From Serilophus lunatus (lineage: Eukaryota > Chordata > Aves > Passeriformes > Eurylaimidae), in NCBI GenBank assembly GCA_013399895.1, contig VXBA01005853.1, forward strand, positions 3,388,081-3,452,080: a stretch of DNA of 64,000 nt, given 5' to 3'. Every line of letters begins with the position of its first letter. The first letter of the stretch is position 1. A program made the translations under genes and the position numbers. The notes below the pieces were generated by a model, which saw nothing but the letters and a program-made list of their open reading frames with translations, was not told where the DNA came from and did not search any database. This document shows, one piece after another, positions 13,689 through 25,899 of the stretch.

Positions 13689-16600
13689 GTAAGAGAAACC
13701 CTCTTTGGCCACTGTCCCCCACCCTGGAAGGCACTGCTGTGCTCCTGGTGGGAACACCCAGCTCTTCCCAAGACAGGACCTCTGCCGGGTTAGAGGTCCC
13801 AGGCTCCCAGCAGAGTCACTAGGACTATTTTAGCTTGAGACGATCTCTCTCTGGCCTTAAAAAAAGGAGGAATCTGTGGCTTCTCTCAGGAGGGGGGTGA
13901 GAAGGCAGCAGGCGAGTTCCCACCATCTCCAAGAACAAAATCCATCCTCAAGTGAGGCATGAATAGGGTGGAACTCCCAGCCCTCACCCTGGCCATGGGG
14001 CTTGGGGGGACCCTGCCCAAAGCAGGGTGATCAGGGCCAGCTGCTGGGACACTGCCTGGGACAGGGACACCTCTCCCCTATTGGCTGGGGATGGCCAAAC
14101 ATCCCTCACATGGCTTGGGGCCATTTCTGTCAGACCCTGGTTTAAAAAATAAGCATTTTATTTCAGGCTGATTGGCTCTTACAATGCTCTCTGCTATTGC
14201 CTCACTTCACCGCCTGTGTCACAGCCATTATTCTCTGCCCATGAATATCCCTCATGGTGACACAAATGCAGGCACATATCTAGGGTTACTGTGGCTGCTC
14301 CCGTTCCTGGATGTCCCCATCTCCATGTGGGAAATGCTCCCACAGAACCCACCCTCTTACAGGCATCAGTCCATTTTTAAACCATCCCTTCCACCCTTCT
14401 TTCTATTTTCCTCTTATCCAGCTGTTATCTCAGCTCCCACACGGCGCTGAGGCAGGTGTGTCCCTTTCCCCATGGGATGGTGTTATTGGATGCTGCTGCT
14501 CAGCTCAGATCCCGATTTTCCCAAAGCAGACCCCAGGATGGGGTGTGATGGGACTGGCTGGGGATGCTCGACGTGAACCCAGTGTCCAGAATCCATCCCC
14601 TGCCTTTTTGCAATGTCAGATAGCCTCAAAAACAGCAGTTCCTGGATGGGACACAGGCTGGGAAGCTCAGCCAAGCCCTTTGGCTCACAGCTGCCCCAGC
14701 AGCATCGTGTTTCAGGGCTCAGCACACAAACCAGATGGGCCCAAATAGTCTTCTTATTTCTCACTGCTCTGGGATGGCAGATCTGCGGTGGGGAAAGGTC
14801 AGTCCTGACTCTGTCCAGGCTCAGCATTTTCCTAACTCACACCACCATCCAGCACTTTTGCTGCCAGCCTGGAATTTTAAAGTAACTCAACAGGTTTGTT
14901 GGAAAGAGTTTGTCTGTCCCATTTCCTCCCCCTCCAAGTGAGATCACCACCAGCCACTGCCTGCAGGACCCGTCAGACTTTCCAGAGCCTCCGGGCAGGA
15001 TGTCACTGAGGGTCCTGAGTCCCAGGAACAGTTCTGGGGCCTTGCAGAAAGCCTGTAGTTTTGGGAAAGAGAGGTTTGGCTCAGTGCAGAGGAGGGAGAG
15101 AAGGGCAGGTGCCCTTGAAGGTAGTGTCAGGACTGTCCCTGCATCAGGGTGTTTGCAGTAGCATCCCCAGAAGATGTCAGAGATTTTGTTCCTCTTCTTA
15201 GCTGGCTTAGCCCACACCATCCAGCTTCTGCAGGAGAAAAGGGTGAATCCATCCGCACCCAAAGTGATGCAGGGCTGGTCCTGGGAGCTGGGAGCCAAGC
15301 GGGTGCCCTGCCTCGAGCTGTGTGGACCCACCCAGGCGGGTCCCAGGTGCCCCTTTGGTCCCCACCCAGCAGCCCAAGGCCAGGCTGGCTGCTCCCAAAT
15401 ATCCAGCACGGCGGCCCGGGCTGGTTGGCACCTCTCGGGGCAGGCTGGGGAGCACAGGAGCCCCAGGTAGAGGCAGCAGCTGGGAGATGCAGGAGGCAGG
15501 ACTGGTTTCTCTGTCTGGTGTGCAAATAAACGGAAGGTTTCGCCCCCTGGGGGCTGCCGAGCCAGCGCCAGGCTCCCTTAAAAACCAGAAAAGCACAAAA
15601 AAACATAGAGGGGCAGGAGGAAAGGAAATTAGAAAGGCAAAAAATCCGGTCAAGAGCTCATCCTGCGATGTGGACAGTCACAGGAAGGGGGTGAGACCAG
15701 TCTCACCCTCAGAGGTGCCGGGGAGCTCCGCAGCCCCAGCAAGAGCAGGGTGGTGGAGATGAGAGGTGATGCTGGCTCCCCAGGGATCATCTTGCCGAGG
15801 ACTGTGGTCACCTTGTCACTGAGAGCAGACCACCCCTGGCAGAGGACTTTCGGTGCTCTTCCCAGGGGGTTCTCAGGGCAGTGACACTGGTGCTGGATTT
15901 TTTTCCTTCTCCAAGTGCCTCAAACCTTTAGGCACTGGGGAAACCGGTGGAAAGGGGAGGCTCCACATCCCCGACAGCGTCTGAAACGGAAGGTGCTGCA
16001 GATCTCCAGCAGTGCTGGAAGAACGGAAAAGAGGTGAAGGCTGGGTGAGGGGGTGCCCTGGGATGAATAAGAGGATGCTCAGGGCTGGGAGAGAGGGATT
16101 CCCCAAGATGAGCTAAGGGGATGCCCTGGACTGGGAAGGGGATGCACAGAACCAGATAAGCGGATGATGCCACGGACTGGGTAAGGATAAGGGGATGTCC
16201 CAGCTGCTCTCATCCCGCAGCGGGCTCAGGGCAAAGCAGCGGAGCAGAGACATCGGGCGGCGGCGGGGCGGCTGCCGGTGTCGCCGGGGGGGAGGACCCG
16301 TCCCGTCCGGTCGGTCGGTCGGTCGGTCGGTCTGTCGGGGCGGGCAGGGGCAGGGACAGTGCTGGCGGGACCCGCCACCCCCCGGCCCCGGCCCCCNNNN
16401 NNNNNNNNNNNNNNNNNNNNNNNNNNNNNNNNNNNNNNNNNNNNNNNNNNNNNNNNNNNNNNNNNNNNNNNNNNNNNNNNNNNNNNNNNNNNNNNNNNNN
16501 NNNNNNNNNNNNNNNNNNNNNNNNNNNNNNNNNNNNNNNNNNNNNNNNNNNNNNNNNNNNNNNNNNNNNNNNNNNNNNNNNNNNNNNNNNNNACAGGGTG

Positions 16601-19600
16601 TTCGGGGGTTTCATAGGGGTCCGGGAGTGCGCACCTAAAACGCCCGTGGGTGCGATGGTGGACGAAGGGTGGGCGATGAGGTGCGCATACAGCCGGGACC
16701 GAGGAATGAGCGGGGCAGGTGTCGGTTCCCTCTGCCTGCACCCGGGTGTCCGATGTGGGGCGTGGGAGGCGGAGCGAGGAGTCATGGGGGGATGTGGGAG
16801 GATGAGGGGGGACGTGGGGGTCCCCCCAGGGCAGGGGGGGAATGCAGAATGCAGTCTGCAGAATGTTTTCCCAGGCGATGTCCCCTGTGCCCTACGGTTG
16901 GGGACATGATCTCCCCTGGCCCTGCCACCCCTGCTGGGGACCCTAGGTCTATCTCTCGGCTTGGCAGCCAGCAGGATGGATCCCTTACGGATTGTGCAAG
17001 GGGCAGCCGAAGGCTGCGTTTCGTTCCGCTCCCCTCCCTGCTCTGTCCACCCGACAGGGACACACCGAGCCATTTGACCTTCTCTCGCCAGGCCAGCACT
17101 GCTGGCTCAGGGCACCAGCCCGGTGTGGCTGTCACCGGGTCCTGGCAGCCTGGGGCGAGTCGCAGTGAGTTGAAGCACAAGTGGGCACAGTGAGGCTGGG
17201 ACTCACTTGCCAGGCAGGATGAGGGAGCTGGCTGTGGGACGGGCTGGCTCTGCTGAACTCCAGATGGATGGGTGGCAGGGCAGCCTGGAGGAGGTCTGCC
17301 TGGCTCCAGCCCTCTTCTCCAAAGCTAAAAGCTAGATTTAGGCTGGCCAGAGGAAGACGCCTCCTCCACTTTTGAGGTGGCAAGAGCCTCTTCATGACCA
17401 GTGTGGATGTGTGCAGGGCTGAGGCTGCTCATTGCATTCCCCCAGGAAGTGGGGGTGGGTAGGGGCAGCCAGCCCCCTTTCAAACCACCTAATCCAACCA
17501 CCCTCTTCTCCCAACTGGGTGGGAGATGGGTGACCCAGGACTCACTGCTTGGAGACTGTGGGGCCATTTGGACAGGATTTGGGTGCTGAGTGGAGGGCAT
17601 GGCTGTGAGCTGGGGGGAACATGGCGATGCAAACAACTCCAAATCCAGCAAAGCCTTTGTGAGCAGAGCACAGGGAAAACTTGCAAGCGCATCGAATTTT
17701 CTCACTGTGCCAGATTTTGTCACTGGCAAAGGCACCCGTGAGGAGAGGCCCAGCACAGATCATCCTGCCAGGCAGGCGAGGTTGCTCCCACCACAGCACC
17801 CACTGCTTGAGCCAGAGTTTTTTTGGGTCTGCAGGGCCAGCATGGATAAAAATTTCATGGAGGTGTTATATATGGGGCATAGGAGGGTTGGAAGCTGGGA
17901 ATGAGGCAGAAAATTTTCATCTTTTTAGCCATATGTTTGAATCATATCCGTTTCTAGCTAGCTCCACTGCCTGTCTGTGCTACCCACCGTGTTTTCCTAG
18001 CAGCAGATTATTTGGGATATCTCTGGGAGCTGGAGGGAAATGTGTGCACAGACTTAAAATGTGTGTGAGTTGGTGCACATTGCAAAAAATCCTGCACAGC
18101 TGTAGCTGGGGCAAAGGGCCAGTTGGCTGCTCTGCCAAAAAACCTGCTTACATTTCCTCAGTGTCCAAAGCCCTCAATGTTTGGGTGAAAACACTGGATC
18201 CCCCCCTCCTCAGAATGGCAGGCTGTGGGATTTGGCCAGCAAGATGCACGAATGTGGGTTGACCCACAGCAGCCCGAGAAATGTTTGGAAAGGAGGAAAA
18301 GCACTTGCTGTTTATGGATGGCAGGTGGTGTGTGAGGACTTGGGGTTTCTGGTTTGTGTTGTGCCAATGGGTGGTCTGGTGGGACACCCTGAGCTAGAGG
18401 TGGACTGCAGCACTGGGAAGGCTGAACATCCAAACTCGGAGCAGGCTAAGGACAGAATCCAAATTGAAGACTTTGGAGTCACCTGTCAGCTCTGACTCCA
18501 AGATTTCACATGGCCTGTTGCATCCTGCCGGTCCCACTGGGATTTGGGTACCTCTTGGCTTCTCCATACAAGGACTTCTCACCATGCACAGCTTCCAAAT
18601 CACTGTTTTCCTTCCTGTGACATCCCAACCACATTGAGATCACCAGCTTCCACTGAATCTGTCAGTTCAGCAAGCCCTGTAGTATCTCCCCTCCCTGCAA
18701 TGTGGAGTTAAATCCTCATCCCATTCCAGCTCTTAGAGCCCATCTCAGGGCAGCACAGACCACAAGCCATGTCTGATACATCCTCCACCTTCATTTTGGG
18801 TCAGATGGTGACTCCAGCCTTTGCTGGCTGGGCTTCAGACATCCTGCACTAGCACTGTTCAGAGGGATCCTTCTTTTGCATGGAAAGTTGAGCTGGAAGG
18901 ACTTTTTTTCCCCCATCTGGCCAGGAAGGGAGAGCAAAAAAAATGCCTTTCATCACCTTCATCATCCTCACTGGAGTAGAGAGCACAGTACACACTGCTG
19001 GAAGGATGATTGACAGCTCAGTAAGAAGCTGTTAAACTCTGCACTTGGGGGATGCTCTGGAACTCACCCCTGAGCAGTGGAAAACCTACAGAGCAAGTGC
19101 CTATATAAATATATAGATAGAGATCTATAGGCTCCTCTTGCTGTAGCTGAAGTGCATGGAACTGGAATGATATCTGAGGCAGCTCATGTGTGCTGGGAGT
19201 CCAGCAGCTTCTCCTTGTCCAGCATCCCTGGACCTCAGGGGACCAAATGTGGACCCATTGTGGGGACACAGCGGTGGAGAGGGCTGGTGATGCTCGTTGT
19301 CTTGGAAGAAGACAGAACATTTGGAGAGTGAAGATGTTTCCTTCCTGAAGGGCAGTGTCATGGCAATCCAGTGTACCGTGTGGGAGGGAAGGAAGGAAGA
19401 GCACAAGAAGAGCCTGTCACTCTTTGGATTTTGGACTGGACTCCTGTTAATGGGCGGAAACCACTTCCCAGTGCTGTGCGAGCCCCTGGCGCCCTCGGCC
19501 ACACATAGTTTTGCTTTCACCTCCTCTCTGTGCTTCTCCAGCTGCCTTCGGCCCCACGCCCCTCCTTCTCCTCCAGCACCTGGACATTCTCAGGACATTC

Positions 19601-22600
19601 AGCTCCCTCCCGCCTGCCTGGGGCTGGAGAAAGGAACCAGCCAGATCCCACCCGAGGCTCTCAGCTGGCAGCGGATGGCAGAGAAGAACGATGGGATATT
19701 CCCTGTGGCTGGGAGGGGAGCAAGGGGTGCAGGAGCTGCCACAGGTGGCAAGATTCCTCCAGCAAGTGTGGATGTACTGGGATGAATAACCCCATCCCAC
19801 AGCTCAGGCTGGAGCAGAGAAGGGAGGTCTCTACAATTTCCTCTGGACTGCCAGAGTCTTCGGTGCTCTCCATCCATGTGATAAAAATTGGATGTGAAGA
19901 GCAATTCTTAACCCCCAAATCCCCAGTAATATCCTGAGGCATTAATTTCTAGTGGACTCAGGTGGACCAGCCCGGGACTGGTGGGTGCTGGGCGGGCAGG
20001 GGCAGAGAGGCCGCTGGAAGAATGGAGAGGATGCATATGGATGGGGGTAGATTCCAGGTAGGGAATTTCAAGTGAGGGACTCCACCCTGCAACACATCCT
20101 GGCCCAGAGTGATGTGCATGCCTGTGGCAGCATCAAGGGATGGAGATACCTGAGGGCAGAATCCCAGGAGACAAATGCCAGTGTTGGTCCTGGCTGTGTG
20201 GAAATGTATCCGGCAGCTAGTCCAAGCAGGAACAGGCTGGCCAAGAGCTGAGTCATCCCTCCAGCACGGAGGAGATCCCCCAGGGCCCCTCTGTTGCTGT
20301 TAAAAGGCAGTAGCAAGAGCGAGAGGCTGCGAAATGGCTCCGCCGAGAGCTCTGCTTCTTAGGCAGCCCCGGCCTCCGAGGAAGCGGGGATGCTCGGCTC
20401 GGAGCACGAAACCCGCAGACATCTGGAGCCTGTGGCTTGTTTCTCAGCGGCTCCTTGGCCGTATTTCTCCTCCGTTTCGGAGATAAAGGCGGCGAGGGTG
20501 ACCCCGGGAGCCGCGGTGCTGGCCGCCCTCCAGCCAGCCTGGCCAGAGGAAACCACGGCCCCGCTCTGTGCCGCCGCCAAAGCAAATAGAAATGGGGCGT
20601 TTAACAATGCCGGGCGCGAACCGGGGGGGATGCTGGCCGCCGGCGTCGCCCCTGCGGATGGGCTCCTCATCTCCAGCAGAGTTTCCACTCGCATCTCTGC
20701 CTCCTCTGCTCTGTACCCAGCCAAAACCCTCCCATCGGGCAGCCTGAAGCATCCAAAGCACATTACACACTTTAGCGGTGTGTAGGTATTTACTGGGTGC
20801 TGAGGGAGGCGGGAGAGATGAAGGGTGAGGAACAAGAGATGCCTGGCATCCAAAGTCCCAACTGCTTACCGTGGGCTTGCTGGAAGGATTTGTCTTAGTC
20901 ATCTATCCCTTCCCTCGCTGGTAGGCTGAGCCACTGCTGAAAATATCCTGGAAGGCTCCCAAGCGGCACAGAAGGCAAGAAAATCAGAAACACATGAAGG
21001 AAGGGAAGACGGGAAGGGATGGGATGGGATGGGAAGGGAAGGGGAGTGGGGCTCGGGGCGGGCTGGCCACCCCCCTGCTGGGGCCGGAGCGGGGACACCC
21101 ATCACAGCCATTCCAGCAGTGCCTTTGGAGAGGGGGCTGCACTCTTGGTGGGCGTAAGGGTGATGCTGATGGCCGGCACTGCTGTCTGTGCCCCGCAGTG
21201 GCCTCGGCAGGGCCAGGGACACTGCCCTTCCCACGGGCACTTTGGAGCGAGCTCGTAGGAAATTGCTCACCCTGAGAAAATGTGTTCCCGGCAGCTCCAC
21301 ATCCTTTCGTTCTTCGGGAAGGGCTGGCGCCCTGACCTTTGGCCAGCACAGAAGGCCAGCGGCACTCGGCTGCTCACCACAGGGCTTGCGCCAGGCCTTT
21401 AGCACTTTGTTTTTAGCACGTGTGTTGAGTCCCGAGGCATGAGGGTAGCTGTGTCCGTGTCTGCGTCCAGCTGGTCAGGATCTGCACAGCTTCTGTCAGC
21501 TGCTGCCATCTCGTGTTGCTCTATGCATGGATTCCCCCAACAGGGCTGGCCATCGGCCTTGCTGTGAGGTCATGGTGGGCTGGCATCTCACCGCTAACCC
21601 CAGGTTTATTTCCTGCCCACGCAAGGCTGAGCATGCCGGGATTTGGGGTGAGGGAGTGGGGGAAACACAAGCACTGGCCTCTTCCCTTTCCCATATGGTC
21701 ACCGTGGTGGGTGTGCAGAGCCCAGCCAAAATATGGGGCATGATGGGGGGAAAGGTCCCGAGTGCCCTTATGTATCCCCTGGGCTTTCCCAGCATCTTGG
21801 TGGCGTGCTGCGCAGGGTCCCCACCATTCCTGGATTGCACTGTTGCCTCTGTGTCCCCAAGCGCTGGAGTATCTCTCCTACCTTCCCCCAGCTGTCAGGA
21901 AAGGAATTGGGATGCTGGTGGATACCTGGAGGAAGGGCTGCCAGTCCTGGGTGGGAAGAGCTGAGCCCTGCCCCCCCCCCCGACCCTACTGAGCCCCTCT
22001 AACCCCACTGTCTCCTCTACCCAGGTCTCTCCCGCAGCGCCAGCCTCTCGGAGAAGGAGCTGAAGGAGGCGAAGGCGCAGAGCCAGAGGATTGTGGCACA
22101 GCTCACCACAGCACCCGGCCCCAGCTCCAAGGGCGTCCTGCTCTTCCACCGCCGCAGGCAGCGTGTTGATGGGCTCACAGGGGCCGGGCATGGCGGGGGG
22201 CTGGCACTGAGCCCTGAACCTCAGCCTCGGCAAGCGGCCATGGAAGAGGGCGAGGGGCAGGGGATGAAGCCAGAGCCTGACCAGCCCAGAAATCTGGGAG
22301 ACAGAATGCGGGCAAATGCATCCCTGTGTCAAGAGCCACCTGCTGAAGCCCAACAGGTCCCACTCAGCACCTACCTGAAGGAGAACATGACATCGGCCAC
22401 CACAAATGGCGTGCAGGAGCAGGCAGCCAGTGGGATGGAGAGAGGCATAGAGGGGCTCATGGATGTGGGAGTCCCTTTGGGGCCCAACATAGCAGCTGTT
22501 TCCCTGCAACAGAACCCCGAGGAGGGGAAAAACATCGAGGTGCCCACTGAGGTGCCCAGTGAGGCGCCCAGTGCGCCAGCGGGAACAGCCACAGGGATGG

Positions 22601-25600
22601 CATCCTCAGCTGGCCAGCAGCAGAATGGGGCACAGGCCCGGCAGTACTACGAGGTCCATCTCACTCTGGCCAAGCCCAAGCCTGTGAAGAACCGGACAGC
22701 CAGACCCTTTGGCACCCAGGCATCCCCCACCAGTGGCCAGCCAGCAGAGGAACCCCCCACTCCAGAGCTGCCCCCGCCACCCACCTACGCAGAGACCCTC
22801 AGCAGCCCCCCACCGCTCACCCGTGTCCGCTCCCCCCCTGCCTACTCAGCCCTGTATCCCCCTCAGGAGCAGAAGATGCTGCCAGGTCCCCTCCTGGGAT
22901 GCGGGGTGAGTGGACCAAACCCCTTGCCCAAAACAGGGATCCTGGAGGAGTCGGCTGCCCGGAGAGCCAGCAGAAAGTCCATGTTCACCTTCGTGGAGAA
23001 GCCAAAGCTGGGTCCCAACCCTGACCTGCTGGACCTAGTTCAGAGTGCAGACAGCAGAAAGAAGCAGAAAGAGCTGGGAGAGCCCAGTGCTGAGGATGAG
23101 CCCTTTGCCCTTGGGGCTGAAGCTGCCAACTTTGTCCCCAACAGTGCAGCCAGGGGTGGGCACCACCTCCCACCAGCAGAGGATGCTCCTGCATGGTCCT
23201 CCTGCCTCAAATCTCCCACCATCCAGCCCAAGCAGAAGCCACAGCCCAGCCACATCCTTAGTGAAGCGAGAGGGAAGGGGGCTGAGCTCTTTGCCCGACG
23301 GCAGTCCAGAATGGAGAAGTTCATCATCGAGGCTCCCTCCCAGCCTGAGCTGCTGCGGTCCCCTTCACCCACCATGTCCCTGCCTCCCTCTTGGAAGTAT
23401 GACAGCAATGCTTACCTGTCACCCATGGTCTCCAGACGCCCCTCCAAGAGTCCCTCCAGGCCCTCCAAAACCCCCCCTGCATCTCTGTATGGCAGCAACA
23501 TGATGGAGAATGAGGTCTCCCAGAAGGAGCTGGAGATCTCCAAGCACCAGCCCTACCAGCTCCAGTCTTCTCTCTTCATTCTCTCCCCATCCAAGGGGCC
23601 AGCAAGGTCCATGCCCCAGGAGACTCCTCCACCCAGACCCTCTCTTCCTGATGCCTACCCCTACCCCCAGCAAGCCTCCTGCCCGCCTTCTCCGTTGCCT
23701 CCTTCCCCTGTTTGGCATCCCCCTGTGGTGCCCAGTGCCAGCCAGACCAGCTGCAGCCCCTTCCCCAGCACTGCTGGGGCTCTGCCCCTGACTCACGAGA
23801 GCCGTGCCAGTCCTGGAGCCCCGGCTGAGGTGCTGTTGGCCTCCCCGTGCCGCCTGCTGCCACCTCGGGCAAAGGCAGGCTTCCAGGCACCCCGGCCCTC
23901 CTACTCCACCAGGAATGCCGGCATCGAGCCTCAGGTGTGGAAACCTTCTTTTTATTACAAGTAGTCATGGTGGAGAGAAAAACATGGGGGTTATAGGTTG
24001 GGTCCTCCCTAACTGCTCACGAGAGTGTCAAAAGCCACAAAACCAACCACAAAAAAGGGGGGGAAAAGAAAAAGAAATAGAAAAAAAACCGAAGTGGCTG
24101 GGAGGCTGCAGTGCTGGGACAGTGGGTGACAGATGCTGCTGAGCCCCCAGTGAAATGGGAGCCGAGGAGTCCCAGGGAAGCAGCAGGAGTTGGGGCATAG
24201 AACCCACAGGATCCCAAAGAGCCATCAAGAGCCTGCCTATCCCACAGGACTGATGGTGCTTTCTCTCTTCTCTTGCCTGGAAACTTTATGGAGCATCGCA
24301 CCTCTGTCTCCCTCCTTTCCTCACCTCCTGCCTTTCCAGCACTCAGAGCTCTGCCTGCTCATCTGCATCCCCTCTGTCCTGCGGCTCCTCTTGGCCTCCT
24401 ACCAAAGCAAACTTGGAAGGGACACCCCACCTTTCCACCTCACTGTGCCTGCTCCTGGCTCTTCTGCTGCTCCTTCAGGAACTGTCCTCGTTTGTTTCCT
24501 CACTGCAGAGGAAAAGCTGCATCCCTCGAGGAACAGTAGAGTCCTGTGGTGATGAGACCAGGGACACTGCGGGGTCTCTGTCCCTTCCTGGGCTCAGTGC
24601 TGGAGCTGGGGTGGGCAGTGGTGTGTGGCATGGCTGAAAGCAAGGGATGTGCCGAGATGAGAGGGTGGTGAGGTCAAGGCTGCTGGGTGATGTTCAGCTT
24701 AACTTTCATGGTCTAGCCGTGTCCCTACCCATCCCTCACTCCCACTGCTCTGCCCATGGTGCCAAGTTGCCTTTTGACTGTGNTGACTCTTCTCTTTCCT
24801 GCTGTCTGGGGAGCAGTACCGGGCAATGGACACCCGGGGTCTCCAAGCATCTCTCGGAGGGAGGCTTTAGGAAGCTGAAGGTAGTGAGAAGTCCTGGGAC
24901 AAATTTGGGGCACGGAGGATTAATGGTAGGCTCCGCCTGCCTCGACCTCCTTGGCGGGCGAGGGGGTGGAGAGTCAAATGCGTTTTGGGGACCCCTTGCA
25001 TGGCACGAGGAGGCATCCGCAGCTCCTGTGGGGCTGAGCCAGCGTGAATCTTACCCTGGCACTCCTCCCGCCGCTGTCCCTTGCTCTGTCCCGTCGTTCC
25101 CCCGACTAACCCGCTCTCTGTCCCTCTTCAGGACAGGCGGTCGTCCCTCCCCGCGTCGCCCACCTGGACGCCCCGGCTGGCGCGGCGCCCGGGCAGCCTG
25201 GACGGCTGGGCCAGCCCGGCCTCGGTGCCCGAATTGGATGAGGGACCTCCCATGTCACCCCCTTGGAGCGAGAGGTCCCTGTCCCCGCTGCGGCAGGACG
25301 CGGACCCCCGGGCCAGCCGGCAGATGCAAGCGCGGCTCGCCAGGAACATCATCAACGCTGCCCGCAGGAAGAGCTCCTCTCCCAAAGCCATGGGGCTGGA
25401 TGGCTCCCGACCCTTCACCCCCATCTCTGCCGGCCCCCCAAGCCTGCCCCAGTCCCCCCGGCTGGGGCCCAGAGCGCCGGCACTGCAGGCTGCCAGCAGC
25501 GTGCTGGGGAGCCTGGCTAGCCCCTCGCCCACCCACAAAAGCCCCCTGCGATCGCCCAGGGCAGGCAGCCCCCAGTTCTGTACCTCCCCCGGCATGACCC

Positions 25601-25899
25601 GAGTCGCCTGGGCAGAGGGTCGCCGGCTCCTGCTGCCACCTAGCGCGACCTCCTGCCCCGTCCCCGGGCTGTCCCCCATCCCCAAGAGCCCCCTGCCATC
25701 CCCTGTGGTGGGCGGGCGGTCCTCAGCCAAGCGCTGCACCTCCCGGTCCCCGACGGACTCGGACGTCTCGCTCGACTCCGAAGATTCGGGGACCAAGAGC
25801 CCGGGAATCCACAGCTTCAACCTCTGTCCCCGGGGCTGGACCGGCAGCCTGCGGCTGAAGACTGGGAGTCTGCCCTCGGGAGCCCCCTGCACCTCCTAG
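13214..25899 (+). CDS. SYNPO: Synaptopodin, long form (three coding exons)
   Basis: Synaptopodin is a proline-rich actin and alpha-actinin associated scaffold of podocyte foot processes and the dendritic spine apparatus. Coding exons are 13214-13688, 22025-23934 and 25132-25899; the phases close and give 1050 residues. Recognisable blocks are the SQEWKVVK segment before the first junction, the SLSEKELKEAK block that opens exon 2, PPTY (residues 410-413) and PPAY (429-432) WW-binding motifs, RRASRKS (about 471-477) with the FTFVEKPK block, a second basic site RRQSRMEK, and the NIINAARRKS and DSDVSLDSEDSG blocks in exon 3. It is largely low-complexity with no folded domain. The ATG at 13214 is the first in frame after the stop at 13124; an upstream coding exon cannot be excluded. 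MYOZ3 follows 2.8 kb downstream on the same strand. Confidence 0.92.
16306..16338. repeat. (TCGG)n tetranucleotide microsatellite
   Basis: About seven units of TCGG occur, with one T substitution near the end. It lies 60 bases left of the assembly gap and probably contributed to the assembly failure. Confidence 0.85.
16397..16592. other. Assembly gap (196 N)
   Basis: Continuous N run. The flanks are extremely GC-rich. Any translation crossing it is meaningless. Confidence 0.99.
20330..20720 (+). promoter_or_regulatory. CpG-rich patch in the SYNPO intron
   Basis: Many CpG dinucleotides occur here, 1.3 kb upstream of SYNPO coding exon 2, with an open frame on the + strand (20390-20785) that resembles no known protein. 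It is a second candidate for the short-isoform promoter. No TATA box or clear donor was identified. Confidence 0.35.
21011..21050 (+). repeat. GGGAT/GGGAA repeat, G-quadruplex-prone
   Basis: Successive GGG tracts separated by AT or AA occur inside the SYNPO intron. This satisfies the usual four-tract G-quadruplex pattern on the + strand. No function is assigned. Confidence 0.7.
22025..23934 (+). CDS. SYNPO: SYNPO large central coding exon
   Basis: The exon runs from acceptor CCCAG|GTCTCT to donor CCTCAG|GTGTGG. It carries the basic FHRRRQRV block, the internal ATG at 22240 in a strong context (GCGGCCATGG), the LAKPKPV and NRTARPFG block, the PPTY and PPAY motifs at 22777-22788 and 22834-22845, the FTFVEKPK block, and the RPSYSTRNAGIE block that precedes the splice donor. 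If the donor is not used the frame continues ten codons to a stop at 23962-23964. Confidence 0.95.
23935..25131 (+). other. SYNPO: SYNPO final intron / alternative 3' terminal region
   Basis: When the donor at 23934/23935 is skipped, the frame reads on to end in VWKPSFYYK and stops at 23964. This corresponds to the known shorter synaptopodin carboxy terminus, which ends in a near-identical string in mammals as I recall it. The rest would then be 3' untranslated region. I see no canonical AATAAA between 23965 and 25131; an A-rich stretch near 24050-24090 contains only a variant hexamer. An ambiguous base lies at 24783. Confidence 0.7.
25132..25899 (+). CDS. SYNPO: SYNPO last coding exon (long carboxy terminus)
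   Basis: The acceptor is CCCTCTTCAG|GACAGG, phase 0, and the exon encodes 255 residues to the TAG at 25897. The blocks PPWSERSLSPLR, ARNIINAARRKS and DSDVSLDSEDSG are characteristic of the long carboxy terminus. The long open frame on the opposite strand (25128-25892) is a composition shadow. Confidence 0.95.
   Translation, partial: DRRSSLPASPTWTPRLARRPGSLDGWASPASVPELDEGPPMSPPWSERSLSPLRQDADPRASRQMQARLARNIINAARRKSSSPKAMGLDGSRPFTPISAGPPSLPQSPRLGPRAPALQAASSVLGSLASPSPTHKSPLRSPRAGSPQFCTSPGMTRVAWAEGRRLLLPPSATSCPVPGLSPIPKSPLPSPVVGGRSSAKRCTSRSPTDSDVSLDSEDSGTKSPGIHSFNLCPRGWTGSLRLKTGSLPSGAPCTS

Larger units (their letters stand above)
16195..16900 (+). promoter_or_regulatory. Intronic CpG island containing an assembly gap
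   Basis: CpG-dense sequence flanks the run of N on both sides and includes a TCGG microsatellite on the left. It lies in the SYNPO intron upstream of coding exon 2, a reasonable place for an alternative first exon. The centre of the island is missing, so a start site or donor cannot be read. Promoter function is inferred from composition and position only. Confidence 0.45.
13689..22024 (+). other. SYNPO: SYNPO intron between coding exons 1 and 2
   Basis: This 8.3 kb intron contains two CpG-rich patches, at about 16.2-16.9 kb (split by an assembly gap) and 20.33-20.72 kb. Either could be the promoter of the short synaptopodin isoform that starts inside coding exon 2. No coding exon was recognised. 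The acceptor is CTCTACCCAG at 22024. Confidence 0.75.

Noticed and set aside
16210..17073. 287-codon minus-strand frame
   Set aside because: It exists only because the 196-base N gap contains no stops.
20390..20785. 131-codon frame in the intronic CpG-rich patch
   Set aside because: Starts with ATG but matches no SYNPO isoform terminus I know and has no clear donor joining to exon 2; kept only as a possible regulatory patch.
25128..25892. 254-codon minus-strand frame opposite the last SYNPO exon
   Set aside because: Antisense shadow of a proline/serine-rich coding exon; no similarity of its own.
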